NCBI GenBank assembly: GCA_002399785.1
Contig: DHEH01000002.1
Coordinates: forward strand, 1 to 64,000
Length of the DNA stretch: 64,000 nt
Reading direction: 5' to 3'
From: Caryophanales bacterium UBA4855
GTDB lineage: Bacteria; Bacillota_I; Bacilli_A; RFN20; CAG-826
Part shown: positions 35,125-44,668 of the stretch, one piece after another
Layout of the letters: each line of letters starts with the position of its first letter
How positions within the stretch are numbered: the first letter of the stretch is position 1
Translations under genes and position numbers: made by a program
The notes under the pieces: generated by a model
Told to the model about the DNA's origin: nothing
The model's input: the letters and a program-made list of their open reading frames with translations, nothing else
The model's database searches: none

Positions 35125-35364
35125 AAAGAAAAAGGCTTTAATCAAACTATTTTTCATCAGGAACTGTGCATCTATATACAGCGACAGCATTTCTAAAAAC
35201 AAGTGAACTAATAAATTATGGTATCGTGAAAAATTGAATTATAAATATTAAAGATAGCGTGTTAATGATTAGAAACTACACCGCATTCTTAGATGTAATC
35301 CAATATATGGTCCATTATTTACTGCTTTTACGAATATATTATTCTGCTCTTAATATATTTCTTC

Positions 35365-35587
35365 TATTTTTTGGCGCAAACACCGTGTGATACTTACAAT
35401 TCCAACATGTGTGTGCTAAACTTAATTGTCGATTGACATATGACTCCTTTCTTAAATTGCGTTGGTCCGCATATTTATTGTAAAGGAGTCTTTGTTTTGG
35501 CAAAAATATAAGTTTTTTTGAACCCCCTGACTATCAGGGGGTTTTGACTCAATATCACTCCACGTTGTCTTCGTGATTTCTTATACA
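35365..35587 (-). mobile_element. IS200/IS605-type left end with tnpA fragment, copy 2
   Basis: This segment is nearly identical to 24836-25067: the tnpA start (ATG at 35439), the SD-sequestering hairpin, the CCCCCTGA-CTA-TCAGGGGG hairpin, and the CTTATAC end. One T is missing in codon 6, so the frame stops at once. Past the homologous ~220 bp the two copies differ. The stretch from 35125 to 35364 holds no gene or recognisable transposase part, and I see nothing else in it. Both copies lie directly downstream of minus-strand gene starts of lipoprotein loci. Confidence 0.8.
35442..35490 (-). promoter_or_regulatory. SD-sequestering leader hairpin of tnpA, copy 2
   Basis: GACTCCTTT pairs with AAAGGAGTC, one pair longer than in copy 1, with the same inner stem and GACCAA loop. 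The base pairs at the foot of the stem are preserved although the gene is dead. Confidence 0.7.
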
Positions 35588-35621
35588 AAAAGAAGGAATA
35601 TTGATATTCAATATTCCTTCA
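35587..35621 (-). terminator. Terminator of the 941-residue lipoprotein gene
   Basis: GAAGGAATATTGA/TCAATATTCCTTC (35592-35604 and 35608-35620) with a 3-nt loop, ending in T5 on the minus strand. It abuts the CTTATAC end of the IS200-type segment. Confidence 0.9.
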
Positions 35622-35675
35622 AATTTAATGTCTATAAGCCGACATAATTATTTTGAAAGTTCAATAAACTTTATA

Positions 35676-38501
35676 CTAATAAACTATGGTACAACTAACC
35701 CATCCAATTTGGTTTGCTTCTGTAGCTTCTATAGAAATAAATTTCGTGCCATTTAATGAAGATAAGTCATAAGACATTCCAACACTTCCAAAGACCGCAT
35801 CCTGAGTTTCTCCAACTTTTGAAGCGGTTTCAGATGTTTCACCGGCAGTAACATTAATTTTTTGTGTTTTAGTTGTCCATTGTTCAAAAACAATCTTAAA
35901 ACTTTTAACATCTTTTGAAGTTGCTAAACTAACAATTGCATTTTTTGAAACTGGAACATCTGTAATAGTGCCGGCTTGCTTGTTATGTTTACTATACGTC
36001 ACTTCAACACCATCAAAAGTATCGTTATGAAGAGCATATGAGCTGGTCCAGTCTTTAAATGTGCCAGAACCAAAATTAATTGTTTGGATGTCTGCAACAA
36101 CATTAGTTATAGTTATATTAATAGCTTCACTAGTTAAAGTGTTTTCTTCAAGAATAGTTTTTGCAACAACTTTTACAGTTCCTGCAGCTACACCTGTAAC
36201 AATATTTCCACTTATTGTTGCGAATGTAGAACCTTCAGTTATTTCATATGTAACTGTTCCTAAAACAGCATCGCTTGGAAAAGCAGTTGCACTCAAAGTA
36301 GCTTTTCCACCAATACCTATAGACGTAACGTCACTAACACAAGTCAAACCAGTTAAGACTGGTGTTGTTTCAATAGCTTTAGTAACCAAAACGTTAACAT
36401 AACCATTATTATAAATTACATATCCTTCTAAAGTGTATTTGCGTCCATTAGCAACGGTAACACCTTCTGCTAATTGTATACTTCCCTTTTCAAAAGTTCC
36501 AACACTAAAGTTTTTGTAATTTCCGCTTACAGTTACATTTGCATTTGCAATAGAAACTAAAGTAGCTGGACCATTTTTAAATGCAGCTAATTCAGTATCA
36601 GTCCATGCTGCAGGTGTTCCAGCATCAGGAGCAGCAATTGCATCAGTAGCAGCTGATTCAACTACACTAGCAGTAATTGTGTCAGGAGTATTTTTATCAA
36701 TTGTAACACCATATTTAGAGCTGTAGTAACCAATAATATCATATGTTTTACCAACTTCTTTATTGGCGATAGTAGCAGCAGCTCCACTAAATCCTTGATA
36801 AACAAAACCATAATTTGTTCCATCAAAGATAACGGCTCCATTATCAACCTTTTGAATTAAAACACCTCTAATCCAAATTTTATCATTATTCTCATATGAG
36901 CTAAATTCAGTAAACTTTGCAGGAACATCTAATGCAAATGTTGCTCCAAATACATAAGATTTACCATTTTCAGTTTTATAGGAATATTTATCTTTTTCGG
37001 CTTTAATATTAATAGCATCACCACCGTCGATCTTAACATAAACTGCTCTAATAACATAGCCCTCAGCAGGTGTAGCAGTAACTTCAACTATAGCAACTGG
37101 AATATCTGTTCCGGCAACCGGTGAAATAGCAACTGTACCATTTGTTATTCCAGTTTCAACTGATGTTGTGGCAGTAGCAACTACGGACGTAACAGTAATA
37201 GCGACAGCTTCACTTGTTACACCATTTGATGTAATGGTGATATTGGTAGTACCAGCTGATAAAGCCTTAAGCATTCCAGTTTCGCTAACACTAGCAACTG
37301 CAGGTGCACTACTTGTCCAAGTAACTGGGTTTCCAGCAGCTTCAGCAGGTCCAATACTATACTTCAATTGTTCAAATTCATTAATATTAAACGATGTCTT
37401 GCTTGGAGCAGTAATTGTGAGTGTATCAACATCAGCAACAACGACTTCTATACTATTAGCAATCATATTAAAATACTTATTACCAGAATTATAACCAGTA
37501 ATTGTTCCTTTAATAGTATAACTTGCGCCATCAGCACAATTATTCCAAATTGCTAACATTGCATCTGTAGAGTGAGCAATATTTAATAAATTATTTGTAG
37601 AGGCAGCACCTTCAATAACAAACAAATTTGTTTTGTCATTAGTCTTTGATTTTATAAATTTAACTGTAGCAGTAATTGAAACTGGATCAATAAATTCATC
37701 AACTGTATTAGCAGGTGATTTGTAAGCTTCTGTATGAGCATAATAGGCATCAAATTTAGCAGCATCATAAGCTGTAAGTGCTGGAGCTGTGATTTTTTCA
37801 TCAAACAAGACAGCTGAACATTCCTTAAATTCAATAACACCATAATAGTTAGTTATTAAACCAGTTACACCAATGACTTTTCCAACTTCTGCTTGAGCAA
37901 GTGATATCGAATCAGTGCCAGTAAATGATCCATAGACAAGAAGAAAATCTGTGCCATCACTAATAACAATATTGCCTTCCATAGAGTTACTTACAACAAC
38001 ACCTTTTACACTGTGTTTTTTTGTGGATGTTGTACTATTAGCAGCAATCTCAGTAAGAGCAGCTGTTTTTAAAGCAGAAAAAGTTTCGTATACAATTACA
38101 TCTTTTGGAGATGCTGTTATTGCAACAGTATCAGTTTTTCCACCACCAGCAACAGTAATTGTGGCTGTTCCGGCTTTGTTAATTTTTAATTTCTTACCTA
38201 ATACACTAATAACAGTAGCGTCACTTGTAGTAATAGTAATATCACCATTTGTAATAGCTGTACTGACATTTACAGCTGCATCATCTTTATCTGTAGCAGT
38301 AATGGCAATATCACGATCATCATCGCCGACTTTCCACTCAGCTTGTAAATCTGTTTTGTTAGAAATAGCTAACGAATTATAAACAAGTTCTTCGACAGGG
38401 GTTTCGCTTGGTGAACAAGCAGCTAAACCACCAACGGCAATAGCACTAAATACTAATAACGAACTAGCAATTAAAGCGCCCTTAAACTTTCTTTTAGACA
38501 T
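35676..38501 (-). CDS. Modular lipoprotein with OB-fold and Big domains
   Basis: The 941-residue protein has a lipoprotein signal, MSKRKFKGALIASS with lipobox LAAC (Cys ~29), almost the same as that of the protein at 25127-29596. Domains in order are an N-terminal Ig unit (like its paralogue), an OB-fold-like domain (HSVKGVVVSNSMEGNIVISD), a Big_2 unit, an InlB-B-like unit ending SYVFGATF, two further OB-like regions (IWIRGVLIQKVDNGAVIFDG and a later one), another Big_2 and a C-terminal beta-sandwich. OB-folds of this type occur with secreted nucleases and may bind nucleic acid. No catalytic motif is visible. The ATG has AAGGAGG at good distance. It follows the nuclease-importer operon on the same strand. 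Confidence 0.83.
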   Translation of the reverse strand: MSKRKFKGALIASSLLVFSAIAVGGLAACSPSETPVEELVYNSLAISNKTDLQAEWKVGDDDRDIAITATDKDDAAVNVSTAITNGDITITTSDATVISVLGKKLKINKAGTATITVAGGGKTDTVAITASPKDVIVYETFSALKTAALTEIAANSTTSTKKHSVKGVVVSNSMEGNIVISDGTDFLLVYGSFTGTDSISLAQAEVGKVIGVTGLITNYYGVIEFKECSAVLFDEKITAPALTAYDAAKFDAYYAHTEAYKSPANTVDEFIDPVSITATVKFIKSKTNDKTNLFVIEGAASTNNLLNIAHSTDAMLAIWNNCADGASYTIKGTITGYNSGNKYFNMIANSIEVVVADVDTLTITAPSKTSFNINEFEQLKYSIGPAEAAGNPVTWTSSAPAVASVSETGMLKALSAGTTNITITSNGVTSEAVAITVTSVVATATTSVETGITNGTVAISPVAGTDIPVAIVEVTATPAEGYVIRAVYVKIDGGDAINIKAEKDKYSYKTENGKSYVFGATFALDVPAKFTEFSSYENNDKIWIRGVLIQKVDNGAVIFDGTNYGFVYQGFSGAAATIANKEVGKTYDIIGYYSSKYGVTIDKNTPDTITASVVESAATDAIAAPDAGTPAAWTDTELAAFKNGPATLVSIANANVTVSGNYKNFSVGTFEKGSIQLAEGVTVANGRKYTLEGYVIYNNGYVNVLVTKAIETTPVLTGLTCVSDVTSIGIGGKATLSATAFPSDAVLGTVTYEITEGSTFATISGNIVTGVAAGTVKVVAKTILEENTLTSEAINITITNVVADIQTINFGSGTFKDWTSSYALHNDTFDGVEVTYSKHNKQAGTITDVPVSKNAIVSLATSKDVKSFKIVFEQWTTKTQKINVTAGETSETASKVGETQDAVFGSVGMSYDLSSLNGTKFISIEATEANQIGWVSCTIVY

Positions 38502-38576
38502 ATAATTTCCTCCTTTTAAAATGAATTAAACTGTCTATATTAAACATTCTTAATAAAAATATAGAATGATTTAAAC

Positions 38577-39041
38577 TTATTGAACAAATACTCCGTTTTG
38601 AATATCACGAAGCAAATTGGTATATTTTTTATTCTTTTTAATACCTAAGAATAAAGAAACAAGACCAAACGATGTTGATGCAATGCCTAACACCAACAAA
38701 ACCATGAAAACATAGAATTCAGTACAATTGGTAACTAAACTTCCGCCAGCATTAGCTTTAAATGACATCATAAAAAACATAATGCAAACACAAAGTAAAA
38801 TTACCCCTATAACTAAAAAGGACATACCACGATTCATAGTGTTTCTACTACGATGAATTTCGGCATGACCAGCTCTACTTAAAGCTTTAACTTCTTCTTC
38901 ATTCAAATCAGTTTTGATGAGTTTACCACAGCGAGGGCAAACGAAAACATCAATAGTTGAAGAATTTTTAGTCGAATCATTCTTCTTACCTTTTTCGATT
39001 TCTTTTTCTTTTAAATCATATCCACAATTTGAACAGTACAT
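38577..39041 (-). CDS. Zinc-ribbon membrane protein
   Basis: The 154-residue protein begins MYCSNCGYDL and has a second pair in VFVCPRCGKLI (about 33-42), so two CxxC knuckles form a zinc ribbon. Two hydrophobic segments follow (about 76-98 and 112-138) with a short basic tail. Cytoplasmic zinc ribbon plus two membrane helices is a common layout of unknown function. It is the last gene of the minus-strand cluster that includes the nucleases and the importer, 52 nt after the upstream nuclease gene. No SNase or transporter motif is present; a role as small accessory is only inference. Confidence 0.7.
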   Translation of the reverse strand: MYCSNCGYDLKEKEIEKGKKNDSTKNSSTIDVFVCPRCGKLIKTDLNEEEVKALSRAGHAEIHRSRNTMNRGMSFLVIGVILLCVCIMFFMMSFKANAGGSLVTNCTEFYVFMVLLVLGIASTSFGLVSLFLGIKKNKKYTNLLRDIQNGVFVQ

Positions 39042-39093
39042 ATTGTATCTCCTATTATATCAAAAATTTATATACTCATTAATTAAATTTAGA

Positions 39094-40236
39094 TTAAGAA
39101 TATATATTAATCTTTTTATCTACGGCCGTTTCATAGCCATATTCAAAGTAGTTAAAATATAAAACGTCTTTATAATACATCGTTTCATATTCGTTATATG
39201 TTGAAAATTTTGCTAATCCGTTAAGAACTAATTCAAAATTTAACAACCTATATGACACTAAATCCTTGCTTGGGTCGGTTGTATACCAAACATAACCTAA
39301 CAAACGATCATAATTCTCACGTAAAGCGAAATCTTTATTAGACTGAACGATAACTGATGTTGCACTTTTTAATTTATCATCAGTAAATTTTTTGGCAGCA
39401 TCTCCGTAAGGTTCAGCTCCACTTCCGTGATCAATCTCTGGCGTATCAATTAGTAAATATCTAACTTTTTGTGTTCCAGTACCAACATTTGCTGAACTTG
39501 GAAATTTAAAGTAAGTGGTGTCTCCATCAACATAAGAACTTATGGTGACATTAACGTAACCGCCATATGGCTTATCGTTTTCACTATATTTTTGATTACC
39601 ATAAACTTCTTCACTAAGTCGAGGTCCAGAAATAATTTCTTCTTGAGTTAAAGGTGCGTTTAAATTACCTAAATAATTCTTATTTTCTGCTTTAATTTTA
39701 ATAAAATTTAAATTATCAAATTTATGATTCGAAACTTGCTTTTCTTTTAAGCGAACCATCGAATGATTATTTAGATAAGAAACATTGATTTTTTTATACC
39801 CAACACAATCAATTAATTTATTTTCTTTATCAAGTAATTCGATATAATTTCTTCCGTAAATCACGTCAGCATCGAGATTAATTACAGTGTTAATGTTATC
39901 TTGATAATAAACGTTTTCGTTAGTTTTAAAAATAACAAGTTTGTTTTTTGAAATTATTTCATCTTTAAAAGTATAGAATTTTTCAACACCTTTAGAATTA
40001 TAAAAATTAACTGTAAATCCATGTAAAGAAATTTCGTTTTCACTAGTCGAACCTAGTTCTAAAACGCCATCTTCTAAAGATGATCCAACAAAGAGTTCAG
40101 ATATAAAAATGTTTTCAATGTTTGAAGGTGTTGTTGTTTCATCATCATTAACATTATTTGTATTGCAAGCGGAAAGCAAAAGCGTTCCGCTTGCAAGTAT
40201 TAATATTAATTTGCCGTTAAATAAACTTCTCTTCAT
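39094..40236 (-). CDS. Lamin-tail plus thermonuclease lipoprotein
   Basis: The 380-residue protein is a surface nuclease. The signal has lipobox LSAC (Cys ~24). A lamin-tail-like beta-sandwich follows (about 42-165: IFISELFVGSS, LHGFTVNFYNSKG). The SNase domain (about 225-370) has the staphylococcal nuclease residues: Asp in YVDGDT, Arg259 in QKVRYLLI, Asp264-Thr265-x-Glu267 in IDTPE, and Arg311 in YDRLLGYVW. It should cut DNA and RNA with calcium on the outer face. The gene begins 2 nt after the stop of the second nuclease gene, and both lie downstream of the ABC importer genes on the same strand. Confidence 0.9.
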   Translation of the reverse strand: MKRSLFNGKLILILASGTLLLSACNTNNVNDDETTTPSNIENIFISELFVGSSLEDGVLELGSTSENEISLHGFTVNFYNSKGVEKFYTFKDEIISKNKLVIFKTNENVYYQDNINTVINLDADVIYGRNYIELLDKENKLIDCVGYKKINVSYLNNHSMVRLKEKQVSNHKFDNLNFIKIKAENKNYLGNLNAPLTQEEIISGPRLSEEVYGNQKYSENDKPYGGYVNVTISSYVDGDTTYFKFPSSANVGTGTQKVRYLLIDTPEIDHGSGAEPYGDAAKKFTDDKLKSATSVIVQSNKDFALRENYDRLLGYVWYTTDPSKDLVSYRLLNFELVLNGLAKFSTYNEYETMYYKDVLYFNYFEYGYETAVDKKINIYS

Positions 40237-40238
40237 GA

Positions 40239-41693
40239 TTAGCTAACTAAAACAATATCATTTGAATCACGAGCAACAAATTGCAATTTAATTTCTCCAC
40301 TTGTTGTTTTTCTGTAGGTTAAAATACCTGTTAATTTCAATGTATGTCCTTTATATTCGGAAATATCTTTCCATTTTGTAAGTGAATCGTTAGGATCTGG
40401 TTGATATAAGAATGGAACATAAACTGTAAATTTATTGCTAGCACTATTACTATTAGTGTATAAGGTAGTTTCAATTCCATCGGTAGAAGTATAACCACCA
40501 GTAACATAGATATCATCAGTAAGTGTAATAGGCGAGAATAAATAATCAGCTGGTGTTCCACTAGCAAATCCTGCTAAATCAGAAACACCGGTTTCGAACG
40601 TATGTAATTCATATTCTTCAGGAATATCGGCAGCTTTATAGATAACTTTAGCATCGCGTTCATCAGTAGGAGAAGCTTTTGGGAAGTTATAAACACTGGT
40701 TATTTGAAAACCAAAATTTTCGCTTTGAAGAGCTAATCCACATAATTGAATGTAAGTATTAGGAATCATATATTTACTTGGGATAGAACTCATTCCACAG
40801 AAAACATTGATACCAGCATATGAGACTTTGCCAGTGACATCATCAGTAAATGACGATTGTAAATATAAAATATGATTGGTGAAACCAGCAACAGTTCCTC
40901 TAATTCTTACTTTCTTATTATTAAAAGCATTTTCATGAGTTGAATCTTTAATGGTTTTGATAACTTCATCTCTTATTTCAAGAAGAGAAGTATCTTGATA
41001 ATCGCCATAGTTATAATCTGGATCATCTTTACCACTAAATAAATTTAATTTTAAAGCTTTAGCTTGAGCTTCGGCATCATAAAAAGTTGTAGCAAAAGTA
41101 GGGAATTTATCAACTGCTTTTACATAACTGAAACCTTCTTGAACAATCCAAAGGTTCAATAAATATAAATCGGTATATGGTGCATCCTTTACTTCAGTAT
41201 TAATCCATATCATCGATAAATATCTAGAACCAGTAGAATCGGTTTCGGGAGCAGCATAAGCATCTAACGAGGTTGATGTTACAACAACTGTTCCATTTTC
41301 AACAGCGGCAGCAATTTTATCATGTGTAAATTGCTTTGCACCGTTTCCATAAGGTTCAACTTGACCAGTAGATTCAGGAGTATCAATTCCATAATATCTA
41401 GATTTGATCATAGTGGTTGTGCCACCTAATGGAATAAAGTGAGTTGTATCACCATCGATATAACCAGATTCTTTAACAGTAACTTGAGTGATTCCATCGG
41501 TATAGAAATCTCTTATTTTACCGCTATCATCTTTGTAATCGTGAGTTAAACGAACATCTTTGCTAGTGTGAACGTAATCAATCTTATTAGAATCATCCGT
41601 TCCAGGTTTATTTGTAGTGTCACAACTAACAAGTAAGGAAGTTGAAACAATAACGGCTCCTAATAAACTAAATAATAATTTTGTCTTTTTCAT
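40239..41693 (-). CDS. Thermonuclease lipoprotein with OB-like domain
   Basis: The 484-residue protein has lipobox LVSC (Cys ~24). The SNase domain (about 65-230) has IDGDT, Arg99 in IKSRYYGI, Asp104-Thr105-x-Glu107 in IDTPES, and an Arg in TGSRYLSMIWI, so the catalytic set looks complete. The C-terminal half (about 245-484) contains an OB-fold-like region (KVRIRGTVAGFTNHILYLQS) and a second (HTLKLTGILTYRKTTSGEIKL). SNase plus OB resembles the layout of B. subtilis YhcR, a secreted Ca-dependent nuclease. It lies 12 nt after the binding-protein gene and 2 nt before the next nuclease gene, so co-expression with the importer is very likely. Confidence 0.9.
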   Translation of the reverse strand: MKKTKLLFSLLGAVIVSTSLLVSCDTTNKPGTDDSNKIDYVHTSKDVRLTHDYKDDSGKIRDFYTDGITQVTVKESGYIDGDTTHFIPLGGTTTMIKSRYYGIDTPESTGQVEPYGNGAKQFTHDKIAAAVENGTVVVTSTSLDAYAAPETDSTGSRYLSMIWINTEVKDAPYTDLYLLNLWIVQEGFSYVKAVDKFPTFATTFYDAEAQAKALKLNLFSGKDDPDYNYGDYQDTSLLEIRDEVIKTIKDSTHENAFNNKKVRIRGTVAGFTNHILYLQSSFTDDVTGKVSYAGINVFCGMSSIPSKYMIPNTYIQLCGLALQSENFGFQITSVYNFPKASPTDERDAKVIYKAADIPEEYELHTFETGVSDLAGFASGTPADYLFSPITLTDDIYVTGGYTSTDGIETTLYTNSNSASNKFTVYVPFLYQPDPNDSLTKWKDISEYKGHTLKLTGILTYRKTTSGEIKLQFVARDSNDIVLVS

Positions 41694-41705
41694 AAAAACT
41701 CCAAA

Positions 41706-43139
41706 TTACAACATTGCCTTAACAGTATTGTTATAGGCAGTTGTAAATGCATTATCGGTGGTACTTTTTCCTAATAAAACATTTGTAATGATTCCACCAA
41801 CTTCATTACGTGCGGTATCAGAACCTGCAAAAACAGGGTAATTTAGATATTGACCATTAATATCATTAACAACGATATCATAGACATTCGCTAAATAATC
41901 GCCAGATGCGACAAACTCTTTAAAATCATCTAACTCATAGCAGGATTTTCTAACAGGAACGTAACCATTTGAACTTAATGTAACATCTAAATTATTTTGA
42001 GCACTTAATAAATATTTAATAAATTTAAATCCAATTTCTAAATTAGTATTATTTTGTACTTCGGTTAATTTTCCGTTTTTAAGCATACAAGTTGTTACAC
42101 CTTGAGAAACATATTTTCTATGATCTTCAGTTGCATCTTTATACATTGGGAATTTACAAACTCCAACATTAAAACTTGCTCCTGGATCAGAATAACCTGT
42201 TCCACCAGTTGAACCAACAACGAACAAAGATTTTCCGGCAGTAAAATAATTGCTGCCATATTCGTTATTATTGGTCCCTTTAGTTTTAAGTAATTTGTTA
42301 TCGTACATAGTTTTGATTTCATTAACTAAAGATTTAGCACCAGCATTATTAAAATCAGCACTACCAGTACCATTATTCATACTAATATAATCGATTCCTC
42401 TTTGGAAAGATTGACCAATAAATAAATTTGAATCACTATCATAGAAAAGAGGAATATTATCATCACCAGCGAAATTATATTTAGCTCTATTAGCATTAAT
42501 ATAATTTAAAACTGACATAAAATCAGTCCAATTAATAGTGTTCATTTTTATAGTTGTATTGTTAAGATTATTATAATCAGCTAAAACAGCATCGATAACA
42601 TCTTTGTTATAGAGCATAATTTCTGTTGATTTCATAAGTGGTAAAGAATATGTTCCGTCATAAACATATTTTTGTCCTTCTTCATAGAAAGAAGAAACAA
42701 TATCACTAACAGCACCACCAGTTTTATCGTAAGCGTCTTTTACACCAAAACCATAAGTTGAATTATTGATATAATCATCAAGTTTTACAACGAAATCTCC
42801 AGCTTTATCTTCATCTTTTAAATAACGAGCGACGTGATCTGGATAAGCAACAGCGATTGTTGGAGTAGTTCCAGCAGAAAAAGATTTTTCAATTTTGCTG
42901 ACCATATCATCGTAACCGCCTTGATATTCAAGTTCGATTTTTACATCAAGTCCTTCAGTCTCTTTAACAACTTTAGTAAATTTATCAGCAACTTTGGTCA
43001 CCGACGAAAGTACGTCGTGACCAAAAGTATGCCAAAAATGAACTGTTGCAACATTGTCTTCGGTAGCTTGACATCCAACGACTGATCCAAGTCCGATAAT
43101 TATGGTTCCTAAAATAGGAACTAACGTTTTTTTATTCAT
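41706..43139 (-). CDS. ABC importer substrate-binding lipoprotein 2
   Basis: The 477-residue protein has a signal ending SVVGC (Cys ~23) and a cluster-D/B (MalE-like) binding fold. Markers are ATVHFWHTFGHD at the start of lobe 1, AYPDHVARYLKD, SLPLMKSTEIMLYNKDVID, and LFVVGSTGGTGYSDPG near the hinge. It is about one third identical by eye to the neighbouring binding protein upstream: both share the YPDxVxxxL, YSLPLxKSTEIMxYNK and FTAGxxLFxxGSTGGT segments. The ligand is usually assumed to be a sugar, but the nuclease genes in the same cluster suggest nucleotides or nucleosides. A GGAGGA site precedes the ATG. Confidence 0.88.
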   Translation of the reverse strand: MNKKTLVPILGTIIIGLGSVVGCQATEDNVATVHFWHTFGHDVLSSVTKVADKFTKVVKETEGLDVKIELEYQGGYDDMVSKIEKSFSAGTTPTIAVAYPDHVARYLKDEDKAGDFVVKLDDYINNSTYGFGVKDAYDKTGGAVSDIVSSFYEEGQKYVYDGTYSLPLMKSTEIMLYNKDVIDAVLADYNNLNNTTIKMNTINWTDFMSVLNYINANRAKYNFAGDDNIPLFYDSDSNLFIGQSFQRGIDYISMNNGTGSADFNNAGAKSLVNEIKTMYDNKLLKTKGTNNNEYGSNYFTAGKSLFVVGSTGGTGYSDPGASFNVGVCKFPMYKDATEDHRKYVSQGVTTCMLKNGKLTEVQNNTNLEIGFKFIKYLLSAQNNLDVTLSSNGYVPVRKSCYELDDFKEFVASGDYLANVYDIVVNDINGQYLNYPVFAGSDTARNEVGGIITNVLLGKSTTDNAFTTAYNNTVKAML

Positions 43140-43167
43140 AAAAACTCCTCCAAAATCTAGTATAAAA

Positions 43168-44637
43168 CTATTTCATTGCCTTTATAGAAGCATCGTAAGC
43201 AGTCTTAAACCAAGCAGCGATTGTTTCGTCACTAGAGACTGTTCCGGTGTATTTACTAGCATTACCAATAATTGTATCAACTTCATCTCTACAGGCATTA
43301 CTTCCCTTAAATGCAGGAGAAGTATAGTAGTATTCAGAAATAGTTGGAACAAAATTATTGACACGAGCACCTAACATACTTAATGTCTTTAAAGCTTGTG
43401 CATCAACATCATTAGCTTCTTTAAAATCATCACTTTCAGCAACACTAGCTCTAATTGGATTATAGTTAGTAGTTAAAGTCCAATCAGTATTCCATTTTGT
43501 TGTTGTGAAATGTTTATAGAATAACCAGCTAGCTAATTCTCTATCTGTATCAATGCCTTTACCATCACTCTTTGGATGTGACAAGAAAGCCATTGAAGGA
43601 CCTTGAAGAATATTAGCGTTCTTTTTAGCGCCACTTCCAGCATGTGGAAGTTTAAAAACTCCGACATCCATTGGGTTAGTATCACTAAATTGATATTTTG
43701 TACCCCCAGTTGAACCAATTGAGAATAAACATTGTCCTGCAGTAAAGTAGGTATTTGTTCTCTTTCCGGTACCAGCTTGGGTTAAAAGATATCCTTTTTG
43801 AGCATAATCATTAATTTTCTTGACTAAGCCTTTCATATTGTCATTGTTAAAATCACAACTTCCTTCACCATTTTTAATGCTTGTATAGTCGTAACCATAT
43901 TGCTCGGCTAAAGTAATAAAGAAGTTAGCATCACTATCGTAACCTAAAACTGAATATTGACCAGCACCATTTGTTTTATCAATAAGTTCTGGTTTTTGAG
44001 TCATAATAGCTGGGCAAAGAACATCAAAGAATTCTTCCCAAGTAAGATTATTTAAATAATCTTCATTAATAGCGTTTCCGTTGTTGACACCAGTTAAAGT
44101 TAAACCGTTAATTTTGCCTTTATCATAGAAGACAACTTCAGTTGATTTACAAAGTGGTAAGGAATAAGTTCCTTCGACAGTATATTGTTGTCCTTCTTTA
44201 ATATAAGCAGGATAAATATCAGCTAAATCTTCTTTAGTCCAACCATAATCAGCATTGTTCATGAAATCATCAAGTTTGACGCCTTTTCCGTAATCGATAA
44301 AGTCAGCAACTGCATCTGGATAAACCATAGCTAAATCTGGGTAAGTATCCGTTGCAAATTTTGAAGTAATATCATTAGCAAGAGCACTGTAACTACCAGA
44401 ATAAATACTCAAATTAACTGTAATGTTTGGATAAGTTTTATTGAAATCTTCAATGCAACGATTAACTGAAGCTTGATTGTCTTTTCCCATTGTTGATTGG
44501 AAAGTGATTTCTGTCTTTCCTTGAGTAATATCAGTATCATCTTTTCCATCATCTACAGGGGTATTGTTGTTACAACCAGCAAGAAGACCTAACGCAAGGG
44601 GTAATAACCCTAAAAGCAATAAATTTTTGTTTTTCAT
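43168..44637 (-). CDS. ABC importer substrate-binding lipoprotein 1
   Basis: From the ATG at 44637 it has 489 residues; the frame also opens five codons earlier, but there the GGAGGA site is part of the coding sequence, so the downstream ATG is preferred. The signal ends LLAGC. The MalE-like fold has ITFQSTMGKDNQ, VNRCIEDFNKTYPNIT, DLAMVYPDAVADFID, YSLPLCKSTEVVFYD, and CLFSIGSTGGTKYQF. It is the closer of the two binding genes to the permeases, 17 nt from the second permease gene. Two paralogous binding proteins for one importer suggest two ligands or two affinities. Four or more Cys in the mature part are unusual for this family. Confidence 0.88.
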   Translation of the reverse strand: MKNKNLLLLGLLPLALGLLAGCNNNTPVDDGKDDTDITQGKTEITFQSTMGKDNQASVNRCIEDFNKTYPNITVNLSIYSGSYSALANDITSKFATDTYPDLAMVYPDAVADFIDYGKGVKLDDFMNNADYGWTKEDLADIYPAYIKEGQQYTVEGTYSLPLCKSTEVVFYDKGKINGLTLTGVNNGNAINEDYLNNLTWEEFFDVLCPAIMTQKPELIDKTNGAGQYSVLGYDSDANFFITLAEQYGYDYTSIKNGEGSCDFNNDNMKGLVKKINDYAQKGYLLTQAGTGKRTNTYFTAGQCLFSIGSTGGTKYQFSDTNPMDVGVFKLPHAGSGAKKNANILQGPSMAFLSHPKSDGKGIDTDRELASWLFYKHFTTTKWNTDWTLTTNYNPIRASVAESDDFKEANDVDAQALKTLSMLGARVNNFVPTISEYYYTSPAFKGSNACRDEVDTIIGNASKYTGTVSSDETIAAWFKTAYDASIKAMK

Positions 44638-44668
44638 TTTGTTTTCCTCCATTGAAATGAATAAATAA

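Noticed and set aside
35088..35202. Upstream start giving 38 more residues to the 838-residue lipoprotein
   Set aside because: It would put a second hydrophobic segment before a complete lipoprotein signal, and the promoter lies inside it.
36061..38382. Plus-strand frames opposite the 941-residue lipoprotein
   Set aside because: Same reason: antisense to Big/OB domains, without SD or recognisable features.
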